The notes under the pieces were generated by a model that was not told the DNA's origin, ran no database searches, and was given only the letters and a program-made list of their open reading frames with translations. A stretch of DNA of 64,000 bases from Lunularia cruciata (lineage: Eukaryota; Streptophyta; Marchantiopsida; Lunulariales; Lunulariaceae), in NCBI GenBank assembly GCA_948567375.1, contig OX419755.1:31191001-31255000 (forward strand), read 5' to 3'. Position numbers and translations under genes: made by a program. Positions 24,901 through 33,330 of the stretch are shown here, piece after piece (the first letter of the stretch is position 1; each line of letters starts with the position of its first letter).

Positions 24901-27900
24901 GGTTTTCAATGGCCGCCTTTCTGCTTCCCTCTATGTTTTTGGTGTTTAGGGATTTATGTGTTCATAGCACATGCTGCGATATAATCTTTATCCAGTCCTC
25001 TAACGCCTCGCTCTACTTCCCTCGTTCTCTGAGCGATTTCATACTCTCAGTCCGGCGAGTTACGGATGTTCCCTGGCTTTTAATTTCCAGGCTTCTACAT
25101 GATTCTCGACTTCTGTTTATCTTAATCCTTCGAACTCAGGAGTTTTCAAACAGAAACTCGAATGCCAGTACGAGGGGTACTGGCATTCGCCCAGCTACTT
25201 CGGCACTGATGAAGTTATATGTGCTTTTGTGGAGGCTTACAATGACCGCCTTTCTGCTTCTCTCTATGTTTTTGGTGTTTTGGGACTTATGTGTTCATAG
25301 CACATGCTGCGATATAATCTTTATCCAGTCGTCTCTATGCTTTTGGTGTTTTGGGACTTATGTGTTCATAGTACATGCTGCGATATAATCTTTATCCAGT
25401 TGTCTAACGCCATGCTCTACTTCCCTCGCTCTCTGAGCGATTTCATACTCTCGGTCTGCTGACTCACGGATCTTCCTCGGCTTTTGATTTCCAGGCTTCT
25501 ACATGATTCTTGATTTCTGCTTATCTAAAATCTTTGTAGTCTGGCTCGTTAAGTCGTCGCTTTTCCTGTTGATTTTATTTCTCTACATGCGCTGCTGTTC
25601 TATTTCCGTTTTTTCGATGCATGCTACTTGTACATAGATGCTCCTACTGTGCTACTGTACATAGGTGTTACTCTTGACATGTTTCCAGGTTACGTTTATT
25701 TATGCTATCATTCGATCAGATGTTAGTTCGCTATCTTACATACATTACGTATCTTGCATCTCATTCGCACTCAATGAGTTCTGGATCTCCCGTTCATTGA
25801 ATGGGTTCTATCCTCATTTCTCTATATCCAGTCCTTTAACGTCTCGCTCGTCTCCCCCTGTTTTCTCGGAACGGCTCCTTCGGCTACTGTTAGGGTGTTT
25901 AATTTACAATTCGTTCATGGTATCTCTACGAGTCCTTTACTGTTCGATTTCATGTGGATTGATGGTTTCGTTGCAGGTTTTTATCTTCTGTTCATCTCTC
26001 ACGTCGGTGCTTACCTTTCTTTCGATCTATCGTGTTGCCCTGCATTTCCATTCCTCTCCATGCGTTGATTACCCTTTTTCGTTCACACACTTTGTTCAAC
26101 AAGCTTCTCTGCAGGTCTTTTAGCTTCGGATCAATTTTTGATGTCTTTGCTTTGTTTTGATTCCGTTCTGTATGTTACATTTCACCTACTGTCCTCATGT
26201 TCCTTTCAGTTATTTTCTTTTCTGTTAATTCGATCATTTCATTGCAATCATGCATACACTTCATATGCACTTGTTGAGTCCCAGATCTCCCGTTCATCGA
26301 ACGGCTTCTGTTCTCATCTCTCATGTCCAGTCCAGTCACACTTCTCTCCTTCCCAGCCATCATCCATTTAGTCTATGTTTTCGACCTGTTAAATTCTTTC
26401 CCTTTGCTCTGGGATTATTATTTACCTACTACCTCGATGGTTTTGCTCTACTTTCAGTTTCAGGTGTATCCTCTGTTTCTGCTTGAGAAGGCTCGCTTCT
26501 TTTCTTACACGCTGCAAGCCATTTCACTATAGATGCTGCTTAGGGATATGCATCGATATCCGCTTCTTCTTTCCATAGATTTCGCTTATGTTCCGGTCTG
26601 TATTTACTAGCTTCGATTACTTCACTTCAGGTTGGATTTCTTATCTGCGTTTCGTTACTTCCATGTGCATGTTTTCGGTTCGGTCCTAAGTCGGGTCTGG
26701 ATCCCGTGTTTGGTGAACTGCTTCTGCTCCCATTTCGCACATTATCCTTGTTCTTGTTATGAAGGGACGTCTCAATCTCAGTTGTCGCGAAACAAGTTTT
26801 ATTTCGGGGGGCTTAGGCTAGCACTTAAAATTAGTTTTGTCTTTTTGTCAACATCTAACACTTGGTTCTTGATCTTGCGTTTTGTCCGTTTTGTTGGTGA
26901 AGCTGCTGGCTTGCTGGGCTTAGCAGAATGTGCTCATTCGCGGGCACAACTGTCTCAGGCCAAAGATTTGTACGAAAAAGCTTCCGCACTCGCGGAGAGC
27001 AGCTTGAGCAAAGGGACGTTGGAAATAAGCTCTGGATCCCAGAGTAGTCGGGAAGTTTTGATGGGAGCACTGGCAGGTCTAGGACAACTGGCGCTTCATT
27101 CAAGGTAAGGCAACTTGAAATATCTCATCCAACGAAGTAAATCGGTCACCTAAAAATCGCGCGATGGTCTTACCACCGTTCTGTATGTGCAGTGACTTTG
27201 ATGAAGCAGAAGCTAAACTAACTACGGCATTAAACTACGCTGAGCAAATAAGTGGTCAGTGTGAACAATTCATTTGCCTGCACTAGTAGTAGTGCTGTTC
27301 ATGTCAGACCCCAAACTGTACCATCACACAAGCATGTTTGGAACAATGGCCCCAGTCGATGACAAGAAGTTTTGTAGTTCATAAAGGTGGTAAATGTTTT
27401 TGTTTCCCACAAGGACTTGGAAGCATATTTCGAGAGTAAATTATCGTTGTTCGTTGCGTTGTCGTTCTATACGTAGCACTTATGGACGGCTATTTTACTA
27501 CTTATTTCGTTTTCACTAACTTGGCTTTTGCGAGCGAAGTTTTTATACATAAAGCATATTTTACAGGAGATAAACATCCCAGAGTAGGAGCAGTGCTTGC
27601 ATGCCTTGCGGATGTTTATGCACGGAGGGGGAAAGCGAGAGGCACTGGAGATCTCACTTTGACCGAGGTACGACGACGCATTTCAATTCTCTGTGGAGAC
27701 ACTGTCGCATCTGCCGATCACGGGTTGACCTCAGTATTGGGCCTGTATGTACAGCTGACAGCGTATCATTTGTGTGAAACTGTTACAGGGTCTCTACCGC
27801 AAAGCGACAGAACTGCTTGGAGCTCCAATTCCTGATGATCCAGGTACATTTGTTTATATTCGTTTATACACTGCTAAGAACAGTTTTTCTCTTAGAAGTC

Positions 27901-28564
27901 TTCTCATAGCTGTCTTAGCACATGTGTTCAAGTCTTGGAAGCTCAGATTAGAGCTTTCCAGAAAGACAATGTCGAAGAGGAGGTACGGCGGACCAGTGAG
28001 TAGCTATTATGTTGGCTTTTAGGACCAGGACGCCGATTTATTTGACCACGTGAATCAGGCTCAAGAAAGACTCTGAGAGTTAAGAGCTCAGAGTCTTTGT
28101 ATCTGATCTTAGGTGATTGCATCTCGCACGCGTTACGTTTCTAAGCCACCGACATATCTTTCCCCATGCAGCTTCAGGACTGGATTTAGACTTGGGTGAT
28201 GTAACCGCCATTGCAAGAGGTAAAGGTGTCTGTATTTGAGTAGTGTGGTTTTGTGACGGCGTATGAGTGTATAGCTGTCGTTTCTCCGTGGATCAAGCCT
28301 TCTAGAAGGATGTTCCTAACAGTCTGAAACCTGGGTTATTCTGTGTATGCTTGGCTATCCGCAGCCCGTTATGGAGCGTTTCTCTCACGCATGAAGAAGA
28401 GGGAGTCCGAGGCGAACAAGCTGCAGGCGTGGGCAGCGGCCACATGGAAAGGACCCCGCTCTTTAGCAGATGTTATGGCTCTGGAAACGTCCCCAAAGAG
28501 TAACGAGGTCCAAGACCTTGGAGGATGCGTTGTCATAGATGTAAGGTTAGGAAGAGTTCTTTAG
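8710..28564 (+). CDS. TPR-repeat protein, probably mitochondrial; 12 exons, 493 aa
   Basis: Exons: 8710-9058, 9504-9630, 9956-10029, 10384-10430, 10806-10953, 11238-11306, 26903-27104, 27193-27254, 27567-27667, 27789-27843, 28172-28219, 28365-28564. All introns are GT-AG, and phases match across every junction for 1,482 nt including TAG. Residues 1-40 are rich in Arg, Ala and Ser with no acidic residue, typical of a mitochondrial presequence. Residues 117-400 are helical repeats of TPR type (ALEVLQQAANLEDA, QLSQAKDLYEKASALAE, DFDEAEAKLTTALNYAEQ, then GDKHPRVGAVLACLADVY). That last motif resembles kinesin-light-chain-like TPR proteins of plants. The C terminus has LQAWAAATWKGPRSLADVM and ends VVIDVRLGRVL. 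TPRs bind proteins; the partner is unknown. An in-frame upstream ATG at 8677 is possible, but 8710 has the better context (ccATGG). Product name is by family resemblance only. Confidence 0.9.
9504..9630 (+). CDS. TPR gene exon 2
   Basis: Acceptor tttccag, donor gtaaag. Encodes EICRVLEQGLNFLIGQ and VMLTLATLQLD, the first helices of the repeat region. Ends in phase 2. Confidence 0.88.
9956..10029 (+). CDS. TPR gene exon 3
   Basis: Acceptor ttgaacag, donor gtaagcc. Encodes GKLCDALEVLQQAANLEDA, a clear TPR-type helix pair. Ends in phase 1. Confidence 0.88.
10384..10430 (+). CDS. TPR gene exon 4
   Basis: Short 47-bp exon. Acceptor ggctatag, donor gtaagatt. Encodes VAAGEALVGTLLRMYK and ends in phase 0. 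Too short to be picked up as an open frame by itself; supported by phase and splice sites. Confidence 0.85.
10806..10953 (+). CDS. TPR gene exon 5
   Basis: Acceptor ggatgcag, donor gtcagta. Encodes DSDALVEAHKISNLIKDGDG and further helical sequence to KFKFTG. Ends in phase 1. Confidence 0.88.
11238..11306 (+). CDS. TPR gene exon 6
   Basis: Acceptor acttttgcag, donor gtcagtc. Encodes DILDLSGLSAWLNHKEAEVD. It precedes the 15.6 kb intron and ends in phase 1, matching exon 7. Confidence 0.82.
14036..15120 (+). repeat. Segmental duplication inside intron 6 (copy 1)
   Basis: The block from the caccttcacc run at about 14048, through ttcagggatccatcaggtat and module B, to the module A copy at 15086 reappears in the same order at about 18945-19960. 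The second copy has small gaps. Confidence 0.75.
14420..14660 (+). repeat. Intron module B, representative copy
   Basis: It starts with ACCGAGTTT (14426-14434), whose perfect complement AAACTCGGT lies at 14463-14471. A second inner pairing is gagttt/gaaactc. Then come ggggtactgacaattgctca, gcactgatgaagtc, a ggtttactatggc segment and tccatagcgcttgttgtgat. Related copies lie near 16800, 17655, 19317, 20813, 22045, 22765, 23215, 24795 and 25135. No TIR, poly-A tail or protein identifies it as a known transposon. Confidence 0.75.
15224..15273. repeat. (AT)n microsatellite in intron 6
   Basis: About 25 AT dinucleotides directly after a module A copy. Two further AT runs lie at 15339-15359 and 15855-15911, at the same place in their modules. 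Confidence 0.95.
15855..15911. repeat. (AT)n microsatellite in intron 6
   Basis: About 28 AT dinucleotides following the tctgttctc of the module A copy at 15816. Confidence 0.95.
17190..18420 (+). repeat. Higher-order repeat unit in intron 6
   Basis: The order gtgttcctccccaactccat, module A, module B, then gacaccagtttatccccat and module A again recurs at about 20255-21590. Its second half recurs a third time at about 22045-22740. The spacing between the first two is about 3.1 kb. Confidence 0.72.
18945..19960 (+). repeat. Segmental duplication inside intron 6 (copy 2)
   Basis: Same order of segments as 14036-15120, including ttcagggatccatcaggtat at about 19117 and module B at about 19317. 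It runs directly into the 69-bp tandem array. Confidence 0.75.
19918..20193 (+). repeat. Four-copy 69-bp tandem array of module A
   Basis: The gagttctgg anchor starts at 19930, 19999, 20068 and 20137, an exact 69-bp period. Each unit holds the hairpin core and a tatacctatatata tail. Because 69 is a multiple of 3, one frame stays open and gives a false 23-residue repeat protein. Confidence 0.92.
24097..24534. repeat. Solo LTR-like insertion in intron 6, unassigned family
   Basis: A 438-bp segment bounded by TG (24097) and CA (24534) and flanked by a perfect 5-bp duplication, tattc (24092-24096 and 24535-24539). The flanking intron sequence is contiguous without it, by comparison with 11800-11840. 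Its sequence is unlike the pyrimidine-rich intron and unlike LTR families 1 and 2. Orientation is not known. Confidence 0.72.
25159..25189 (+). other. Perfect 13-bp hairpin within a module B copy
   Basis: cgaatgccagtac (25159-25171) and gtactggcattcg (25177-25189) are exact complements with a 5-base loop. Other module B copies lack the left arm here, so it looks like a templated insertion. Confidence 0.8.
26903..27104 (+). CDS. TPR gene exon 7
   Basis: Acceptor ttggtgaag, donor gtaagg. Encodes AAGLLGLAECAHSRAQL, DLYEKASALAESSL and LMGALAGLGQLALHS, a strong TPR signature. Ends in phase 2. The acceptor is the only one of several AGs that keeps the frame and starts at a helix. Confidence 0.85.
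27193..27254 (+). CDS. TPR gene exon 8
   Basis: Acceptor tatgtgcag, donor gtcagtg. Encodes DFDEAEAKLTTALNYAEQIS, one TPR helix pair. Intron 7 before it is only 88 bp. Confidence 0.88.
27567..27667 (+). CDS. TPR gene exon 9
   Basis: Acceptor tattttacag, donor gtacgac. Encodes GDKHPRVGAVLACLADVYAR, the best-conserved motif of the gene. Ends in phase 0. Confidence 0.9.
27789..27843 (+). CDS. TPR gene exon 10
   Basis: Acceptor ctgttacag, donor gtacatt. Encodes GLYRKATELLGAPIPDDP. Ends in phase 1. Confidence 0.87.
28172..28219 (+). CDS. TPR gene exon 11
   Basis: Acceptor ccccatgcag, donor gtaaagg. A 48-bp exon encoding ASGLDLDLGDVTAIAR. Ends in phase 1. Confidence 0.85.
28365..28564 (+). CDS. 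TPR gene exon 12, with stop codon
   Basis: Acceptor tatccgcag. Encodes ARYGAFLSRMKKRESEANKL, LQAWAAATWKGPRSLADVM and the end VVIDVRLGRVL, then TAG at 28562-28564. No clear AATAAA follows in the next 200 bases. Confidence 0.9.
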
Positions 28565-28813
28565 AAACCAGATTGTAGATTCTCCCCTCCCCTACTTATC
28601 TTTTTTGTACATTTTACTCATGACATGGTTCCTGTAAGTACTCTCGTACAATCAGAGACGGCCAGTGTTTGATCTACTCTCATCTGTACAAATTTTACAC
28701 CATTGGAGCAGAGAACACTCAAAACAAAATAATCATGTCTAGCGCCCTCATGAATGGAACTGGATCGCACCCCTTTATCGAGCGTTAGAATATGACAGAG
28801 TGGTCGTCGGTAT

Positions 28814-28858
28814 GTGCTTGTAAGCTAATATACTACAGGAGATTTAGCTTACAAGCAC
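28814..28858. repeat. 15-bp perfect inverted repeat
   Basis: gtgcttgtaagctaa (28814-28828) and its exact complement (28844-28858) flank a 15-base loop, about 250 bases after the TPR stop codon. It could form a hairpin in a long 3' UTR. The arms are shorter than in a typical plant miRNA precursor. Confidence 0.7.
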
Positions 28859-30080
28859 GTCGATGAAAGTAGAGATTGGCAACATCACCTGGATCGAACT
28901 TATTGAGGTGGACATGAAGCGTAAATGATCAAGGGGATTTTACAACCTCTATTCTGTTATAGAGTCCCTGCCAAAATTCTTGTCCAGAAACGTTAGACTT
29001 TCTTCACTGGACATCCAGGAAATCTGCGCGGAGGCAGATCTATCTATCAAAGGAGGATTTGTGAAACAAACTGAGATACAGGGCATCAGAGACTCCATAA
29101 AATGCATATTAAGGACTTGAACAAACAAAACGAACTTCACTAAACTATCTATAACCGTAACTTAATAACCTTACATCGTAACGCATCAGATTACTAATGT
29201 GAAATGCAGCTCAGACTACTTACAGATATTACTCTACTAGACGTTTGTTGTGCGAGGTCAGAAATTTTTAGGTTCATGTATTTCGAACGGAACGGGACTA
29301 AAAACGTGACAAGAGAAACAAGACTTAGACATCACAGACAGCCTAGAAATCGATTACAGTGCATACACTCCAACAATGTCTATGCTACAAGAAGTAAAGG
29401 CGACAGCCGATGTATTGGGTACATTTTCTTGGGCCAGTGCCGGACTTGTCTGTAGCCTACCTTCCACTTGCAAAGTCCATCATCTTTAATAAGGAGAAAA
29501 GTTTCATTTCGCGTCCCCGAATGGCTGTTGAGGGTGGTTACTAAGCACCTTGTATGGATGGATAGTCCATATTAGACCTTTAGTAAGATATAGTTCGTTT
29601 GAATGTGTCTATTATGTCCTTAAATTCTTCTAAGTTGGGTTCGGTTATTGGAAGACAAGGATCAAATCAAAATATCCACTAGGTTCTTGTATTAGCTTGC
29701 TCAAGAGTAATATGTTCTAGGCTCTAAAACCTACCTTTCTCCATAGTGTAAAACCTTTCATACGATGATATACCTTTCATGTAAAACCTTTCTTCTGTCT
29801 TATGGGATACTTATGGGGAAATTTGCTGAAAATACTGATAGGTCCGCACCTCTACGACAACGAGTAATTAACAAAAGATTGACTGGGTTTGGAGTTATGG
29901 ATACAGATCACATTAAAATTTACAGGGCGCCTTGAAGCACACCCATCACATTTCTACAAATCACCCATGAATTGTTATTTGGGAATGGGTACAAATACCT
30001 CAATGCACACCCCCATAACATTGTTTACAGCCCACCCATAAAAGAAACTTTGATTTGGCTACTTAGACCAGTAAGAGCAG

Positions 30081-30125
30081 AACTGAACTGAACTGAACTG
30101 AACTGAATTGAATTGAATTGAATTG
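30081..30125. repeat. Pentanucleotide repeat (AACTG)5(AATTG)4
   Basis: Nine uninterrupted 5-base units. The first five read aactg and the last four aattg, a single clean switch of one C to T within the unit. Confidence 0.95.
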
Positions 30126-30895
30126 AGATCCCCTTACAGGTTCATGATGTTTCTATAATGCTCCGGGGTTCCAAAGGTGAATTTGCTATCAACCTTTAAA
30201 CATATCGATCAATATGTTTATTAGCTTCTTATATTATGCTTAGGATGTGAAAGGCCTATTATGCAAAGGATAAAATAAATAAATAAATATCAATTAGGTC
30301 TTTATGTCACTCCTAGGTTCCTGATGATAGTTTCCACCGTTTGAGAACAACACAAGGATCAATAGGGGGCTTTAAATTCAGACTTATCAGGAAGTTAAGG
30401 AATTTTATTATTACCCCTAATGGTTTTTGTGGGTACCCATAAAAAAAAGTGGTATCTTTTAAAATGAAGCGTTCTTACAAGTATTTACCGGATAGTATGG
30501 AGATTTATGGGATGTTTCAAGATCTCCTTTCAGCTTTTGAGCAAGGAAAAGAGACTGCATAGAAAACATGAAAGATGTGAACACTCCATCAAGCCTTACA
30601 AGGGTGAGACAAAGAGGTAAAATGGAGCTAAGTCCCAATAGTATCAATATGAGAAATCTGCACTACCGTGCCTAAGATATCTGAGCTATGCAAGTCATAA
30701 GGTCTACAAAGTTCGGGAGCATCCAAAGAAGCATCACCTAGTGTGATAGCTCTCCTATGGATTGCACCAACCGATGCTCTTTGTAGAGCAATGGACATAC
30801 ACTATCTAAAATATGCTACAAAGTATGAGAGTGGAGAGTGGTACCCCTTGACGTCTAATATGATAAGCTCTCACACACTCCTTGAAAAATGTGTC

Positions 30896-31450
30896 TTATG
30901 CCATGTCCATCGCTCCATATAATTCCAAGGCTATAGGAACAAAGAGGTGACCTCGTTGCATACTCCTATACTTGAAGACTTTGCGTGCTACTGCTCCACT
31001 CGTCACCCATCTAGGGAGATGAGTAATCACTCCCTCCAAAACTACATCACGCGTGGGATCTATAACCACAACATCCACTACTATCATTGATCATCTTGGA
31101 CCAAGTATAAGTCTACTTTGACATATGTAGTCTATAAAGCATATGAATGCTCCAATCCAAGCAAGGTATCCATTCTCTTGTGCCATTAAAACACTATATC
31201 CTTGATGGCATCATGGGTAACTATCTTGTATCCTCCAAAAGGACACAATAGCACATGGACTGCTGCTTCATCTAGTATAGAACAACACTCATAAGTGATT
31301 AATGAAGATGCAGATGGGTGGACTAAACCTAAGCAAAGCCTCATCATTGTAGAGAAGGTAGCTGGTGCAAGTCGGAATGCCCTATGCATGGTCAAGCTAG
31401 GATCCAAAAGCTTGCAACCTTGCTAGAACAAGAACAAAAATGTACCCTAT
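30896..31450 (-). pseudogene. C-terminal nuclease-like part of a retroelement RT ORF
   Basis: Read on the minus strand, 31407-31186 gives a Cys/His pattern (CCSILDEAAVHVLLCPFGG, then VTHDAIKDIVF). Read on, with a frameshift, 31150-30896 gives VKVDLYLV, VVVIDPTRDVV and FVPIALELYG. The order C..LD..G.H.L.C, HDA, V-D, D.VI.DPT and F.PLALE.(Y/F)G is what I recall downstream of the reverse transcriptase in certain plant retroelement ORFs. The VD...DPT...K...P.A.E spacing resembles a PD-(D/E)XK nuclease fold. That assignment is an inference. Stops and frameshifts make it a relic. Confidence 0.5.
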
Positions 31451-31946
31451 TAGCCCAAGAGATGGATGAGTCAACTAAGAGAGAATATAGCGTATGTTAA
31501 TAGTGGTGTTCCATCAAAGAAGACTGCAAACCTCTGGTCCAGAATTTGATGGTAGCAAAGCAAAGGATGGAAGGTTCACCCGTACCCATGGAGATAGACA
31601 GTCTCTTGTCTACCGCAATAACATTTAGAGAGAAAAGGGTCCTTCCTCCATCTAAATCACATATGTCTCCAAAATTGGCCTATCAACAACCACAAAATGG
31701 AAGGAAAGTAGGGGTGCCAAGAAAGCCCAACTAACCCAAAATGCTATAGGTACCATCTTCTCCATAGATAGTAGACCTACCCCTCCACACAAGATCAATA
31801 GAGATGTCTATATACCAGATCCCTTGTCACACACTCAAATGTCCTTGGTCCAATGATATTACCAAAGACTCCCATAATCCCTCGTCAAAGGCTCTTAAAC
31901 ATGATAGGAAGGTCAAAGAAGAGGGAAAGAGTGCAAACAAAGTAAG

Positions 31947-32560
31947 TGTAATATTTTGAGGATAGGAGAACCCTCAAGAGAAACAAAAGAGAAAAAAGAC
32001 AAAGCTTCACACTCAATACCCTAATGCCCCCAAAGGAGGACCTTGTCTTTATTATATATCAAAGAGGATTCTCTCAAAGGAAGCTTCACCCTTTGATTAG
32101 AAACATGAATTAGTGATATTTCAACTAGCTCCACCCTTAGATTATTTGCATGGATGGGTGACATGTTGGTTCTTGTCCTATCTGCTTGGTTAAACAAGTT
32201 TGACCAGAGGGAATATTTAGGGAATCTTTGTGTAGGAAGCTCAGAATCACATGGATGAGGTACCATTAAAAAGCTCTCAATAAGATGAATAGTGTGTATG
32301 GGAGAGTGGAGGGGAAAGAAGGCAAGGTGTTTTTCCAAGAGGGGGAGAATGTTTTCATTTTTGAGGCATAATTCCTTTGTTTAGGCCTCCAAAGTTGGCT
32401 CTAAAGCTTTTAGGGTGTTTTTGGCTCCTAACCTATTAGTTGAAGTACTCTTTTGATGACACCTATATCTTATCTAATTATCCATCATGTATAACATCCT
32501 TCCAGATGTTACCAAACCAAATTTCACCTCTAGATAATTTATCTAGCTAATGGTTTTATA
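31947..32560 (-). repeat. Solo LTR, family 1 (short, divergent subfamily)
   Basis: A 614-bp LTR, reverse orientation, starting TGTAATATTTTGAGG and ending tggttttata. The flanks gtaag (31942-31946) and ataag (32561-32565) are a 5-bp duplication with one mismatch. It is closest to the LTRs of the element at 34299-40682. It lies between the two halves of the eroded minus-strand RT ORF. Confidence 0.85.
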
Positions 32561-32599
32561 ATAAGTTGATCAACGAGCAATATTAAAGGAGAGTATACC

Positions 32600-33330
32600 A
32601 AATGCCACCTATGGATCTCCTAGGAGAGGAAGGTCATCCACATGGAGAATATTGTTTGCAAGGGTTACTTCTAAGAAGCATGTGACAAAATCCTTAGATC
32701 CTATTAGCACTCCAAGAATAGGTAATATATCTATAGAAATGATATACCCTTCTAGGAGCTCAAGCTGGAAAAGGATACCTAAAGGAGACCAAACTCTGCA
32801 CTTTGACACCTTGGCTCTCAAGCTTACAAGATGTAGCTCCATAGTCAAGAGGTCAAAGGCTTGCCCAATATAATCTACAAGGCATGCTATGAGTGTACCA
32901 TGTGCCAAAGAGAGAAATAGACAACGTAGCAGGGCTAAAGTAGTAAACAAGAAAGCTCTAAAGTGAGCCATGACCAATAAAGATCCCCCTATCATGTACC
33001 AACAATTGATTCCAAGATGGTGACTCCCTCTTGTGAACAATTATGTTGGTAGTAGAAGGAAGTAGGAGAGCCATAGAAAGACCACACAAAAGAAATAAGA
33101 CTTGCCAAGGATCCATCGGCCTCCCTAAGCTCTCTAAAGATGTATGCTCATGAGATGCTATTAAAAGCATTCTCAATATCTACCTATGGATGACACACTT
33201 TGGATGGATATCTAGGAGTGCCATAATGCCTAGAGATATAGCCTCACAACCTCAAGGTGTAGCTGCTCCAAACTGATGTAGCAATTGGTCCAATGCCCTT
33301 GTATCCTTCTCCATCACAAAAAGTTGACTA
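32600..33330 (-). pseudogene. Reverse transcriptase domain of a retroelement ORF (relic)
   Basis: Minus-strand reading gives, from high to low coordinates, VDIENAFNSIS (about 33180), FRELREADGSLASLISFVWS, a GT..G turn where RTs of this type have a QGDPLG motif (about 33000), GGSLLVMAHFRAF, LFLSLAHGT and SKCRVWSPLG, then ILPILGVLIGSKDFVT and HVDDLPLLGDP. This order is that of a plant non-LTR-like RT. The catalytic ADD box reads AHG, so it is inactive. The clade cannot be named from sequence alone. It probably formed one ORF with the segment at 30896-31450 before an LTR inserted between them. Confidence 0.6.

Larger units (their letters stand above)
11307..26902 (+). other. Giant intron 6 (15.6 kb) of modular repeats
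   Basis: This single intron is more than thirty times longer than any other intron in the gene. It is made of shuffled sequence modules. Module A is gagttctggat followed by the hairpin CCGTTCnnnGAACGG; I count 23 copies, at 11837, 12525, 13120, 13395, 15086, 15190, 15291, 15816, 17607, 18386, 18884, 19930, 19999, 20068, 20137, 20743, 21550, 21967, 22697, 24568, 24665, 25776 and 26275. Module B (about 230 bp, around gcactgatgaag) occurs about ten times between 14420 and 25330. Module C (ttctcaatttgtttcaatta, then catgtacatcttgctta) precedes module A in many copies. The sense strand is pyrimidine-rich. No long ORF in it has protein-like character. Confidence 0.82.
28565..30890. other. Spacer downstream of the TPR gene
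   Basis: Contains the 3' UTR of the TPR gene, the hairpin at 28814-28858 and the pentanucleotide repeat at 30081-30125. I see no other gene. Confidence 0.6.
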
